Shown here one piece after another: positions 36,912-47,604 of a DNA stretch of 64,000 nucleotides. The DNA lies in the NCBI GenBank assembly GCA_025267735.1, contig CM046301.1, positions 57,741,872-57,805,871 on the forward strand, written 5' to 3'. Source of the DNA: Mactra quadrangularis. Taxonomy: Eukaryota > Mollusca > Bivalvia > Venerida > Mactridae. The notes below the pieces were generated by a model. The model made no database searches, was not told where the DNA came from, and worked only from the letters and a program-made list of their open reading frames with translations. Both the position numbers and the translations under genes were made by a program. Position 1 is the first letter of the stretch; each line of letters starts with the position of its first letter.

Positions 36912-37830
36912 TCCATCGTGTGGTTTGAACCCGGTTGATCCCTATGCTTAACAACATTAGTCAACCAAGTATTCTTAGTCAGTCATTTTTTTACCAATGA
37001 CCCACCTCTGTAACCCATGACAAAATTGTACTTTATTATTCATAATTATCGTTTTACATAATAACAATACGCTACGCAACAATAGTCTATACCTTTTAAT
37101 GATCAACTTCATGTTAAAACGTATTCTTTTATGAACTATTTGTGATTTTCGTGCCCAATGAAAGTCAGTTGTGTGATTTGGGTGTTTTAAACCTGGTTGA
37201 ACCCTTAGCGCAACAATATAAGCTAACAATGTATTTTCAGTCGATCGTTATGACCATTTACTAACCGCTGTAACCAGTGACAAGGTGGCAATTGTCATAC
37301 TTAAATAACATTTAATGCAATGACTGTTCACTACATAACAATAGTCCATGCCTATAAATGATCAACTTTTTATCAAGATGGACTAATAAATAAACGTTGA
37401 TAAAAACTATCAAATGCTAGTTTTATACATAACTTGACTTCCTACTTGTGATATGCAGGTACGGTTATTAAGACTTATGATACATTACAAATGTATACGT
37501 ATTATTGGTTCGAATTGAAATTGGAATACATTTGCAGTGAAATTGGAAAGTTGGTAACCTAGTTTACCTGATTAATCAAAGTGAAATAGAAAGACAATCA
37601 AAACTAACGTTACTAAGAAGTACGCCACGATAGAAATTGGACAAACAGTGTTTTGAACAAATATTATTTGATGGTTATCAACGAAGAATTAGGACTTTGT
37701 TATATTAATGTAGGTACATTTATCTTACTATCTTTACATCATATGATTGCTTAAATCTCATCTAGGTTCTTGATTCACCTCCTCTCCATATATAATGTGT
37801 GAAGCATGGCGGAGTCAGCAATCGATGATT
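36912..37830. repeat. dispersed repeat with about 255-bp internal duplication
   Basis: Segments at 36912-37120 and 37167-37383 are diverged tandem copies sharing TTTGAACCCGGTTGA or TTAAACCTGGTTGA, then TGTAACC(A/C)(A/G)TGACAA, CAACAATAGTC and AATGATCAACTT. The stretch from about 37230 to 37830 is also similar to 51720-52325, sharing GAAGTACNCCACGA, TGNTTATCAACGAA and CTCCTCTCCATA-type words. The element is unnamed. Confidence 0.5.
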
Positions 37831-37918
37831 TGTGTTTATGAAAAAACTTTATCAGGGGTTTTCACTACAGTCATATTTTTATTGTTATGCATATTTTTTT
37901 CGATTGCTAGTTTTTTTT

Positions 37919-38226
37919 GTTTTTGTTTTTTGGGTATAACGCCGTAGCAACACATTGTATAGGTCATATAACGGTGGTCAGTCAACCTACTCATTCCTCC
38001 TTGAAAGGCTAAATCTTTGGATTTAACTGTTAACCAACTAATAAGCGCGTACTTTCGTCAGTGACTGACAACTGCCCTACATAATTGAAAATCATTTGTA
38101 GGAGGAAGAATGGCCGTAAAAATAATTTCATGACCAAGCTCCACGAAAGTAAGCCCCGCCCGGGAATCCAACCCACGACCCCTCGATCAGTAGACTTGCG
38201 TGCTACCAACTGAGCTAGCCGGGTGG
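37919..38226 (-). mobile_element. SINE family A, full-length copy
   Basis: Tail GGGTATAACGCCGTAGCAAC lies at the low-coordinate end, body CTACATAATTGAAAATCATT in the middle, and the tRNA-like head (GCTAGCTCAGTTGGTAGCAC on the minus strand) at 38150-38226. It is the most complete family A copy here. Confidence 0.82.
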
Positions 38227-38810
38227 CTGTGTTCCGGTTGCAAAACGAGTGTAGCTTATGTGATAATGTGTTTACGTAAAGCCTTAATACCAAGATTACA
38301 TTTGTAACAGTGCCCATGAACTAATGATAACTTAACCATATCTAGTAAATATTTCTAACTCATTTGTAGATATTTTTGATAAATGAAAGTCCGCTTAACT
38401 CTGTTTATGTTATTCATTGCAATTCAAAGAAAAAGTAGATCGAACCAGGATAAAGAAAAATTTAGTTGTTAATACTTAATGGTTTTGATCGCAGTATTTT
38501 GTTTCTATGTTCTCAAAAAAAAAATGAAATGAGCTGTTGTAAAATGACTCCCTTTTAAGAAATAGGAACTTAGAAAGCAACATGGTCAGAATTGTTTATT
38601 GTGCCTCACGTACATTTTATATTTTGATAAAAAAAATCGATCTATTATTTTTAACTTATCTAAATATATATACAAGAGTTTACAACGGAGAAACAATGAA
38701 TACTATGTTAGAAAATCACTTTCTCCCTATATACATATACATGTAAATATATAACTTATATAAGTATGTATACATGTATCTACTTATCTAAATATTTAGG
38801 ATAGAATCTA

Positions 38811-39095
38811 GATTAGCGGACCCCGCTATTGCGCATGCTCGGACATTGCGTTGTTTACAAATTTTGGACGCCATTTTGTTTTTACAGATGCAGTTTTTTA
38901 TTCATTTCTTGAGTGAATTTTTTTAAATAACTATTTGAAATTGCTTTTTGTTATTCATTTTTAATATCAGCGAGGTTGTGGTGGCAGCAGCCCCCATAAT
39001 AACAGAAAATTAGCGGCATTTACTTTCGCTCGTCTGCTCATAGAAACAGCACGCTGCGCACGTATATTTACATTTACTTCCGGGGTCCGCTAAAC
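38811..39095. mobile_element. 285-bp MITE with TA target
   Basis: Inverted ends GATTAGCGGACCCCG and CGGGGTCCGCTAAAC are flanked by TA on both sides (38809-38810, 39096-39097). This suits a Tc1/mariner-type MITE. It has no ORF. Confidence 0.65.
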
Positions 39096-39768
39096 TAGAT
39101 GTGTTCCAAAAATTTATATATTCATCTCTAACAATCTATTGTACTATTATAGAAAGCAGATGTTTGTACTAATATAAGACCATTGAAGCATTCTATTAAG
39201 TAATTAAGAAAATATACTTTATAGGTAATTAGCAATTATATATATCTATGTATTGAGATAATGTCACCAAACTTTCATATATTTTATGGATTGATTTTGC
39301 TTATATATTTGATATTGGACATGATCATAAATTTATGTTTAACATTGAATATTATTTAAATGCATACCTTCACTGGAAATGTAAATGTTGAAATAAATGT
39401 ATTGTAATGTATTGTACAATCTCCGTAAACAGAGATCCTGTTCTACTCGCGTTGTCGTACTGGATCTCTATTTAGTCAATGCAAGGTCACGTCGAGATGA
39501 ACTAAATTAACAAGTATGCGAGCGGTAAAATTTTAGATCGGGTTTTAATCAGATTGTGAATTGTATAAATGTATAATTATGGACATATTGTCTAAATTTT
39601 GAAATTAATTATCTATCTAATTATCTATGTTGACAACAACGTCACTGCTGTAATACAGTTTCATAATTGTTGTAAAGTAATTCATCTTTATACTGTGGCT
39701 TTATGTCAACATGACCAGTGCCGTTTGCTCTAAATCCACCATAGTATGTCGGCCCAAGGCTTAAAAGG

Positions 39769-40066
39769 AGTTCGCTGTACTCATCGGTATGACAGCAATA
39801 TTTTTTTGTTTTTGATAGACGAAATATGCGAAGCATATCATAAATTAGAACCACATTTACTTGTTCGAAATATGACAAATAAGCGTGCAATGCGTGTTTA
39901 AAGTTTAAAAGCTTATTTTAGAAATCAGTGACGTCATCGGTTTTTGGCCTATAGCATCTTCCTGTCCCAAAATTTGAAAAATCACCTGGCAGATTCGTAA
40001 AAAGCATATTTTTTTCTATCAAAACCCATCATAACATTGTCGTTATACCGATGAGTACAGCGAACT
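39769..40066. repeat. foldback repeat of about 300 bp
   Basis: AGTTCGCTGTACTCATCGGT (from 39769) and its exact 22-bp reverse complement (40045-40066) bracket the stretch. Pairing continues weakly outward (CCCAAGGCTTAAAAGG against CTTTTAGACGCTTTTC). The 82-codon minus ORF at 39642-39890 overlaps one arm; I doubt it is a gene. Confidence 0.55.
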
Positions 40067-40901
40067 ACTTTTAGACGCTTTTCTCAACTGGGCATACTAA
40101 CAGCGTCAAATATCATGAAAGCTGTGTTAACGTAAAACCATCAAAGTCTCTCATAACTTATACACCCATTAGAGAAATTGAGATATCCTACAGAGATAGA
40201 AGTTCTGTTTTGACTTTTATGATAATTATTTTTAATCAAGGATTAAATCTATATATCTCTAAATTAGATGCTTAAAAGTGAATATTAAGTGAATTCATTA
40301 ATAAGATCAACTTTTGAACACGACTTTACTTACAAACACTACTGCGCGCATCAACCATTAAATAGGCCATGCAAATACCATTAATATTTTAACACAGTTT
40401 TCATGATGTTTTCATGCTATGCCATTAAAAAACCCTCTTAACCTTTAACCTGTTAATGGTCATTTTTTAATGGCATTAATTAAAAATCCATTACTTCAGC
40501 CTTTTAAAATCTTGTTAAAACAAGCTGTTAAAACTTTCATTTTAAGGACCATGAAATGTACCATGAAATAAATGCTACATATTAAGTGCCATGAAATTAA
40601 GCCATTAAACATACCATTAAAAAGTAATGGCTAGAAAAAAAAGCATGAATGTTTATTAATGGGTACATAATTAATGGGCCATAAAAATGGCATGAAATTA
40701 TGGCATGAAAATCCCATTAACAGGTTAAAGGATAAGAGCCATTACTTTTTTTAATGGTATTCTTATGCCATTAACTGGGTTTAACTAGTTTTTCCTGGTG
40801 CCATTAAAATATAATGAACAGGATTCAGTGGTTTTTAATGACATCCTATTGATGCCCATTAAAATTTTGCAATAGAAATTAAGAAAAAAGATCTGGAAAT
40901 A

Positions 40902-41270
40902 ATGAAATGCATGGAATCAACGCCATCCATCAGAAGAGGAGCAAGGTTCGTCTGCAACAACTACTGGGACAGAACTCCAGGCTGTGTGTCATGCATGTAT
41001 GCCCAAGGATCTTGCATGGCAACCTCTACTGGAGATAAGAAGAGGCCTCCTTTACAAGATCTAGAACAAACTGGTAAACATAGATCAAAGACCCATCCTC
41101 CAATGCGGCGACACCAGACCCAGAGAAAGATCAAGGTTACAGCAGGCCGCAGCAGCATCTACTCTCCATAACATTTTCTTCTACCCACGCATCATACGTG
41201 AGTGGAACAAGCTACCAGTCACAGCCACAGATGCCACCTGTCTAGAAGACTGCTCTAGCTCAGCTTAGAG
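40902..41270 (+). pseudogene. 3' fragment of a non-LTR retrotransposon RT
   Basis: Reading with frame changes gives ARFVCNNYWDRTPGCVSCM, then DLAWQPL.EIRR.LLYKI in a second frame, and FFYPRIIREWNKLP near 41180-41225, ending at a stop. This order is the C-terminal end of jockey/CR1-like reverse transcriptases. The bases are much less AT-rich than the surroundings, as expected for a captured fragment. It is frameshifted, truncated and nested in the CACTA element. Confidence 0.65.
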
Positions 41271-41381
41271 CCTCACCCTCTAGAACAGCCTAGTCAGTCG
41301 TAGCTCATAAATAGTTTGAATCCTGTACATAATTACAAGCTCCATATGGGTAATTTCATTTAAAATAGGTAACAGGATGCA

Positions 41382-41709
41382 TAGGAGGATCCATCGGGGG
41401 GTCAGGGGGTCGGAATCCCCCCTAAAATTTCCAAAACGTACCTGTCTAATAGTAAATTTCTTGACTGTAAGTCATTTTTAATTATCACGAAGCAATTTTT
41501 CTCTGTGATTAATATAGATTTAATCGTTATGTAGTTTTTATTATCAATATGATGCATTATTCTGCAAATAATGCATAATGTTAATGTGGTTCGAAAGTTT
41601 GAAACCCCCCCCCTAGAAGAGTTGGGACCTTCCCCCTAGAAAAGTTGGGACCCCCTGTAAACAAGTTCAGACCCCCCCTCCCGAAAAAAATCCTGGATCC
41701 GCCCCTGGG
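41382..41709. mobile_element. 328-bp GGATCC-ended DNA element
   Basis: The ends TAGGAGGATCCATCGGGGGG and TCCTGGATCCGCCCCTG are roughly inverted, with GGATC(C/A) cores and adjoining G or C runs. The interior is AT-rich apart from a repeated GTTGGGACC(T/C)CC phrase near the right end. A partial copy lies at 34540. Confidence 0.55.
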
Positions 41710-42394
41710 ATGACTGTTAGGTCGTAATTACAGTCTATGAACACTCCTGACTTGACTTTGAAGAAATAATAAGAATGGTTGCATTCCCATTCCTTTTATC
41801 ATAAACAAAGGGAGAAGCCAGAAGGAAACTGTTTTAACTGACAATGTATATTTTGGTCTTGCATCTTTCAACAACAAACATTGAACTTTCTGCTCTTGAT
41901 TGCAAGTAATGCAAAATGATAAAAAACAGCTACCACTGTTACTATTGAAAATTTAAAAGACATACATAGTCAAACATCCCATCATAAGAACAGTTCATAA
42001 AAGCAATATGGTTGTCCAAAAATTGTTATCCGAAAATATGTACACTTATACTTACTTGTTTTTATCATTTTTGTCATGCTGCAGATTTTTTAAATCAAAT
42101 ATAAGATTTCCATATTGTCTTTGCATCTTTTATTTGTTGATGGTGACAATAGATGCCTTATAAGTATTCAACTTTCAGTAAAAATCTTCTTTTTTGAAAT
42201 AGGCGGTAATGCACTTTTCTGTTTTCAGCCATCTTTGAATTTATTAAAGATTGGGATAAAAGTCAGTATATTCATTAAGTTAATGCACAGTAGTCTCCCT
42301 TGAATTTAGGAAAAACGAAACTTTAAGCCTCTAAGTGATATTTTTCAAGGATCATACTACTACTTGACAATGGATAGATTATTGTGCTGACTCC

Positions 42395-42632
42395 TAATGA
42401 CTCCTCGTGAAAGGTTAAATCTCTGGATTTAGCTGTTAACCAACTACTAAGTGCATACTTTCATCAGTGACTGACAACTGCCCTACATAGTTGAAAATCA
42501 TTGGTAGGAGGGAGAATGGCTGTAGAAATAATTTCATGACCAAGCTCCACAAAAGTATGCCCCGCCCAGGAATTGAACCTACTACCCCTCAATCAGTAGA
42601 CTTTGCTACCAACTGAGCTAGCTGGGCGGCTC
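42395..42632 (-). mobile_element. SINE family A nested in the CACTA element
   Basis: The head (GCTAGCTCAGTTGGTAGC on the minus strand) and body (CCCTACATAGTTGAAAATCA) are clear. The terminal tail is missing at the low-coordinate side. Confidence 0.75.
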
Positions 42633-44136
42633 TCCTGCTGTTTTATATCAGCCATTTGATGATACACTATTCATGTTTATGTATATGAACAAAACATGCA
42701 TACAGTTTATAGGTACATTCTGGTTCATGACCAGTTCATGAACAGTTCATGGACATTGTCAGTACTGTGTGAGTTAAAACTTGCAGAGTTTTCATCATCT
42801 AAGAAAGTATTCACATAGGTTTAAACTCTTTAGTTGAAATTGTGAAAGACAATTTTTAAGCACATTAATATTATTTGCTTGTTCTTGACCCTACCAAATT
42901 GTCAAAATTGATGTAATTCATACCTTGTTATATGAACTTGAAATGGAATTGAATTGATCCTGATGTTACCACCTTGATTTTGATAAAAGATTTGGCAATG
43001 TTGTAGTTATCATGTCAGTGAATGTCAAAACAGAGGTAAATAAAGCCATGTTGTACCATAAGCTTGGAATGCAATTGATGTTAACCTGATATTAGAACCT
43101 TGATTTTGATCAATGTTCTGGCAATACTGTAGTAATCACATCTGTCATAGTCAAAACAGATGTAAATCAAGCCATGTTTTAACATAAACTGGAAATTTGA
43201 ATTGAACTGAACCTGAATTCAAAACATCAAGTTAATGTATGTCACAACATCAAGCTGTAGTTATTTTGTTCCTGAACTCTTCAAGAACAAAATAGCACCA
43301 GTTGAAAGGTAGCATATACATGGATCATTGTCATTTGAGCAAGCATTCTTTCATGGCACTTAAAAGGTGAATGACTGTATTTTAATGACTTAAACTACTC
43401 TACTTTAAAAATGAGATATTCAATAAATGGCATTTGTAAGGGGACATTTTTATTTTCATTGCTATTGAAAGGCAAAAGTTTGAATTTATGGCCATTATAA
43501 TGAGATTTAATAGTCTTCTAAATCAAAACTTGATTTTTTTACCAATCAGCTGCCTTTTAATGGCCATCAGTTTGAATGTTATGGCCATTTGCCTTCCTAA
43601 GAAAAATAATTCATGGGAATTAAATAAAATTAAGTGCCATGAATATGACTGTTAAAATTTGCAAATGCAGAATTTCAGGTTTTTTTAAAGGGCATTAATT
43701 TTTTGAGATGCAGATTCACAAGTTTAATGGTACTTTCCATGGTCATACAAGATGTTTTTCATGGTATTTTTAACTGGTCCCCATTAATTTAGCGGAACCT
43801 GTTAAATAAATTGATACAAGAATTAATGCTATAATTTAACAGCTTTTGCTCTTTTCATGGGTATTCAACAGGAATTTAACCTAAATTTTATGGCCTGTGC
43901 ATGCAGTAGTGAAAATGAAAGTATTATGTTACCGTAGCTCTAGAGATAAGAATTTGGTCGTGCAGCAGGGTCCTAGTATTATCATATGTAATATAAGTTT
44001 CTAACAATGATTTTATACAGAAATACAATTCAAATGCTATTTGAATGTACTTACGAAGTAAATATTTGTATTGGTCACATAAGATTAATTTAAAGAGACA
44101 TTTTGTTATAGCGCTTGAAGTATTGTATTTTTTCAG

Positions 44137-47100
44137 ATATTCTGCGAGTGGTATCACCTTCACTGAACTGAAAATGAGTTCAAGTAATGAAACTGTTTGT
44201 CATGAGTTTGATGACGAATGTGCCTTTTATATTGTCGTCCCTGCAAGTTGTGCATTGATTTTTGCTTTTGGTGTTTATCTTATACGATGGTGTATCCTAT
44301 ACAAAAGAGGTTCTAATGTAAAGTATGTTAGAAGTAAGTAACTAAGTATAATGTTGGACCACATTTTATCAATTTGTTATATTTGAAAAGAAGAATTAAA
44401 AAGAGATTGGACATTTGCAGTTTACCGGTACGTAAAAATTCCGCGAAATTGTAGTGTTTTATTAGAAACTAAGTTTGACATATCACTAACGCTTATTTCC
44501 AATAAAAATGTAGGATTCAGTCATATGACAGATCACATGGGTTATCGTCATCAGTTGGGAATTTCGGGACAATTGCAGTTTGTTTGATTAATGGTAATTT
44601 AGAGTTTTATGTATATCAGTGACTACCGCCCCCGAACCCCCCTTTTTATGTTTAAACAAGAAAAAAATTCAGTCATTTGCGAGCTTTTGTTGTTTATATT
44701 AACATAGCAACGGAAGTGTACCTGCTGACCGCCAGTTAGGCATGCGCAGAAGTGGTAAACAAACTCGTACCGGTAAACTGCAATCTATCAAAAAAATTTT
44801 TTTATTGATTTACTGCCCTTGAGTGCTAAACCCTATCAAATATTCCTAATCAAATAGCTCGATAAACTCAAGATTAATAATCCATATGCTATAGACATAC
44901 ATGACTGTACTGTCGTAGTGATTATTTTGATAAGTAAATTACAACTATTTAATTTTAACGCATTCTAACATTCATAGGAAATGTTCCCCACATGTACTCA
45001 TTTCAAAAATACTTCAAATTTTTAGAACAGTCGAGCATTGGAACACGTAAAAAGCGCATAGACAACTGCCACAGGTTTTTGTTGAACATACCTATATTTT
45101 AATATCATAACTTATAAGTCCAGATTCAAAGCAATGCTCTTAACATTTATCTATCGAAAACTACATGTTTCAACTATGACTCCAAAACCCTAACTGACTT
45201 CATAGTGCAAATACTCATTTAGTTAATTGATCATAATTATGCATTCGGTCAATCTGTCGTCCGTGATCTATCTTTTGACACCGTAACGCTAGTTACTCTA
45301 TAAAGATGTTCGAGCGCTGTTAGCGGCTCGAACATGATAGATAAGAACATTGGTTTGAATCTGGACTTATAAGTTATGATTAGGGCTGTCACGATATACC
45401 GGTATACCGGTATATTGCAATATGCAGTTGCAGCAATACGTACCGCGGTACGATTTTAATGTACCGGTATTTAGCGATATTTCTATTTCATTGGAAAATT
45501 ATTCTCTTGCGAAACATCTGCTGTACCTTTGTTTATTCCATCTAACCTGAAGTTGCAAGAATTTAACCGATTGGGGCTCGTCTCAGTCCTAAATGACTGT
45601 AAATACTAAAAGAAGCTAGATTCTATCAGTAGCTGCATATAAGATTTATACTGCTTCTGTTAAATACAGCGAAGGAACAAAGAATCCAAAAGCCCTCAAT
45701 ATATCGTGGTATGTATCGCGATACGATGACAGCGTATTGCAATATATTGTGACAGACCTAGTCATGAGATTATAATTAAGAACTTTGTAAAGTATCTTTG
45801 TAAACAATACCGATTACGGACCACTATTAAATGTCATATACAAACATGTGTTGTTATGAACCATATTCTAAGTACTTATGTTGGTGTTTGTGAAGCAAAC
45901 ACATGATTAACAAAACAGTGTGGCATCGTATTTTAGCATCCCGCTACTCCATAATACCCATATTAACTTGTTAGTTGTGAGCGTGTAATTTGAATACGCT
46001 TTGCAAATGAGAAAACTTACATGACTTTTGTACCTGACAATTCAAGTTTTGTGCTGAGGATTTTAAGTGAACCGTTACACCTCACCAGGATATTGACTTT
46101 TTCTAAGAAATATAAGCAGTAGTTACTTTATGTGCTATATAATGGCATTCACCTGGGTTTTTTCTGATAAGAAAAATAGACAAAGTTTGCTCACTTTATT
46201 AGTTGCTGTGATAGGTCGTGATCATGGACTTTGTGCACTGTGCACTTTAAAGATGTCTTTATTTTTCAGTTCAAGTTTACCATCCACAACGTAACGCCAG
46301 GAATGCTGTATTCATGGTAATTATGGGGTTGGTTAAAGCATTTAACAAAATGATGATACATATTTTATTCGATATGATAACATCACCCGATGAAGTAAAG
46401 AATGGAAATCCTTTGTTTATTATTTGTGTAAATGAATCACGACTGGGAACTGATGCTAATGGAATAATACATCAAATTAAAGGTATAATCGCGTTATGAC
46501 GTATATTCATTGATGACATTCTGCTCGTAAGCCTATAATTATGACAATAGATATAAATCCGTGTGTAACGCCGTTAAACGTCGCAACGCCGCTAAACGTC
46601 GCAACTGGTCACAACGCTGACGCTATACTTTGGACGTTACGGCAATTGATATAGGGTGTATGAGTGGTTGCTAAGGACCAAATTGTGGTTGCTACATTGT
46701 TAGAATGTGCTGATGGTTGCTATGAGTCTAACAGTGGTTGCTCAGAAGTCATGTTTGTTCTATGTAATTTTAAGTGTATATTAGGCTTGATACTATACCT
46801 TCAAACTAAGTGCGACGTTCAGCGTAAGTGTTACGAAGTTTAACGTTAGTCGATGTTTGCAACGTTTAGCGTCAACGTTGCGACGTTAAACGGCATGGCG
46901 ATTGCGACGGTAAGTTGCGGTTGCGACGTATAGCGTTAGTGTTGCGACGTTTAACGTTAATCGATTTTTGCAACGTTTAGCGTCAACGTTGCGACGTTAA
47001 ACGGCATGGCGATTGCGACGTTAAGTTGCGGTTGCGACGTATAACGTAAGGTGCGACGTTTAACAGCGCTACACCGTGTGTAACATAAACATGCTTTAAT

Positions 47101-47604
47101 AAAGGCGAGCTAATGTTATATTAAGTATTCATAACATAGGCACAGACATGTGTATGGCATGAAAAAAATTAGAAGGAAATTTTAATTCTTAAAAACTAAC
47201 ATACCTTTTTATTTTTGTCACGTTATTTGCTAGCTCGATATCTAAGATATGTTTGTTTAAAATCACTTACTTCTGATTAAAAGTTTTGTTATTATTAAGA
47301 GATGATATGCTGGGTGTGAGAAAAAGAGCAGTTATTCATTTCACAATTTAATTTTTTGTATTGTGTTATATTTTCAGATTTGGATTTAGAGTCAGCAATT
47401 TTACTTGTTATTCATCCCGCACAGGAATTTGCACAGTCTTCTATTAGCAGTTCAGAAAGTCTCGTTTCACCCCAGTTTAAACGACTGTCGGCAATTATAG
47501 ACATTACATATAAAATTGATCGTGGGTTTTTTGCCTGTAACATGAATACGAAAGCGGTAACAGATATTTTGAAGTACGTGGAACGTTTTGTACAGAAATT
47601 ATAA
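44137..47604 (+). CDS. single-pass membrane protein with the IFI44L-type C-terminal module, copy 1 (199 aa)
   Basis: The first visible exon starts after a TTTTTTCAG acceptor at 44137, with ATG at 44174. Coding exons are 44174-44333, 46270-46482 and 47378-47604 (phases 1 and 1, total 600 bp). Residues 1-17 are acidic with one NET sequon. Residues 18-37 are a membrane segment (YIVVPASCALIFAFGVYLI). A basic stretch (RWCILYKRG) follows, so the positive-inside rule predicts N-out, C-in. Residues 54-199 are the module: ICVNESRLGTDANG, LLVIHPAQE, SAIIDITY and CNMNT match the last two exons of the GTPases. There is no GTPase or coiled coil. The acceptor before the ATG predicts a 5' UTR exon upstream. 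The paralogue at 55.3 kb has the same structure, which argues strongly for a real gene. Function unknown; a membrane-tethered partner or effector is inference. Confidence 0.78.
45104..45380. mobile_element. 277-bp foldback MITE with 27-bp perfect inverted ends
   Basis: The ends begin ATCATAACTTATAAGTCCAG and are exact reverse complements over 27 bp (45104-45130, 45354-45380). A 12-bp stem TGTTCGAGCGCT / AGCGGCTCGAACA with one bulge lies inside near 45310. It is in intron 1 of the first membrane-anchored gene. Confidence 0.7.
45381..45760. mobile_element. 380-bp hAT-type MITE
   Basis: The ends TAGGGCTGTCACGATATA and TATATTGTGACAGACCTA are inverted. Flanking 8-mers GTTATGAT and GTCATGAG agree at 6 of 8 bases. 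The interior has GTACCGGTA and GCGATA words shared with the large hAT at 27.3 kb. It begins exactly where the preceding foldback MITE ends. Confidence 0.65.
46559..47084. repeat. CpG-rich tandem/inverted repeat element in intron 2
   Basis: Two 111-bp units (46841-46951 and 46952-47062) are nearly identical. They are built from AACGTTGCGACGTTAAAC-type words in both orientations. The whole is bounded by 22-bp inverted ends (TGTAACGCCGTTAAACGTCG from 46564, and its complement ending at 47073, two mismatches). An 11-bp direct repeat CCGTGTGTAAC flanks it (46559-46569, 47074-47084). CpG density is far above the surrounding AT-rich intron. Confidence 0.75.

Larger units (their letters stand above)
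40337..43911. mobile_element. 3.6-kb CACTA (EnSpm)-type transposon, non-autonomous
   Basis: The ends are CACTACTGCGCGCATCA and GCATGCAGTAGTG. They start CACTA and are flanked by a 3-bp duplication AAA (40334-40336, 43912-43914), as CACTA elements do. Inside each end (about 40360-40870 and 43370-43870) are dense subterminal words CCATTAA/TTAATGG and CATGAAA/TTTCATG in both orientations, including long inverted copies such as CTTTAACCTGTTAATGG near 40447 and 40711. No transposase ORF is seen. The middle holds an RT fragment, a 328-bp element and a family A SINE. Confidence 0.72.

Noticed and set aside
46841..47062. CRISPR-like array
   Set aside because: Only two long units without spacer structure, in a eukaryotic intron; it is a tandem repeat.
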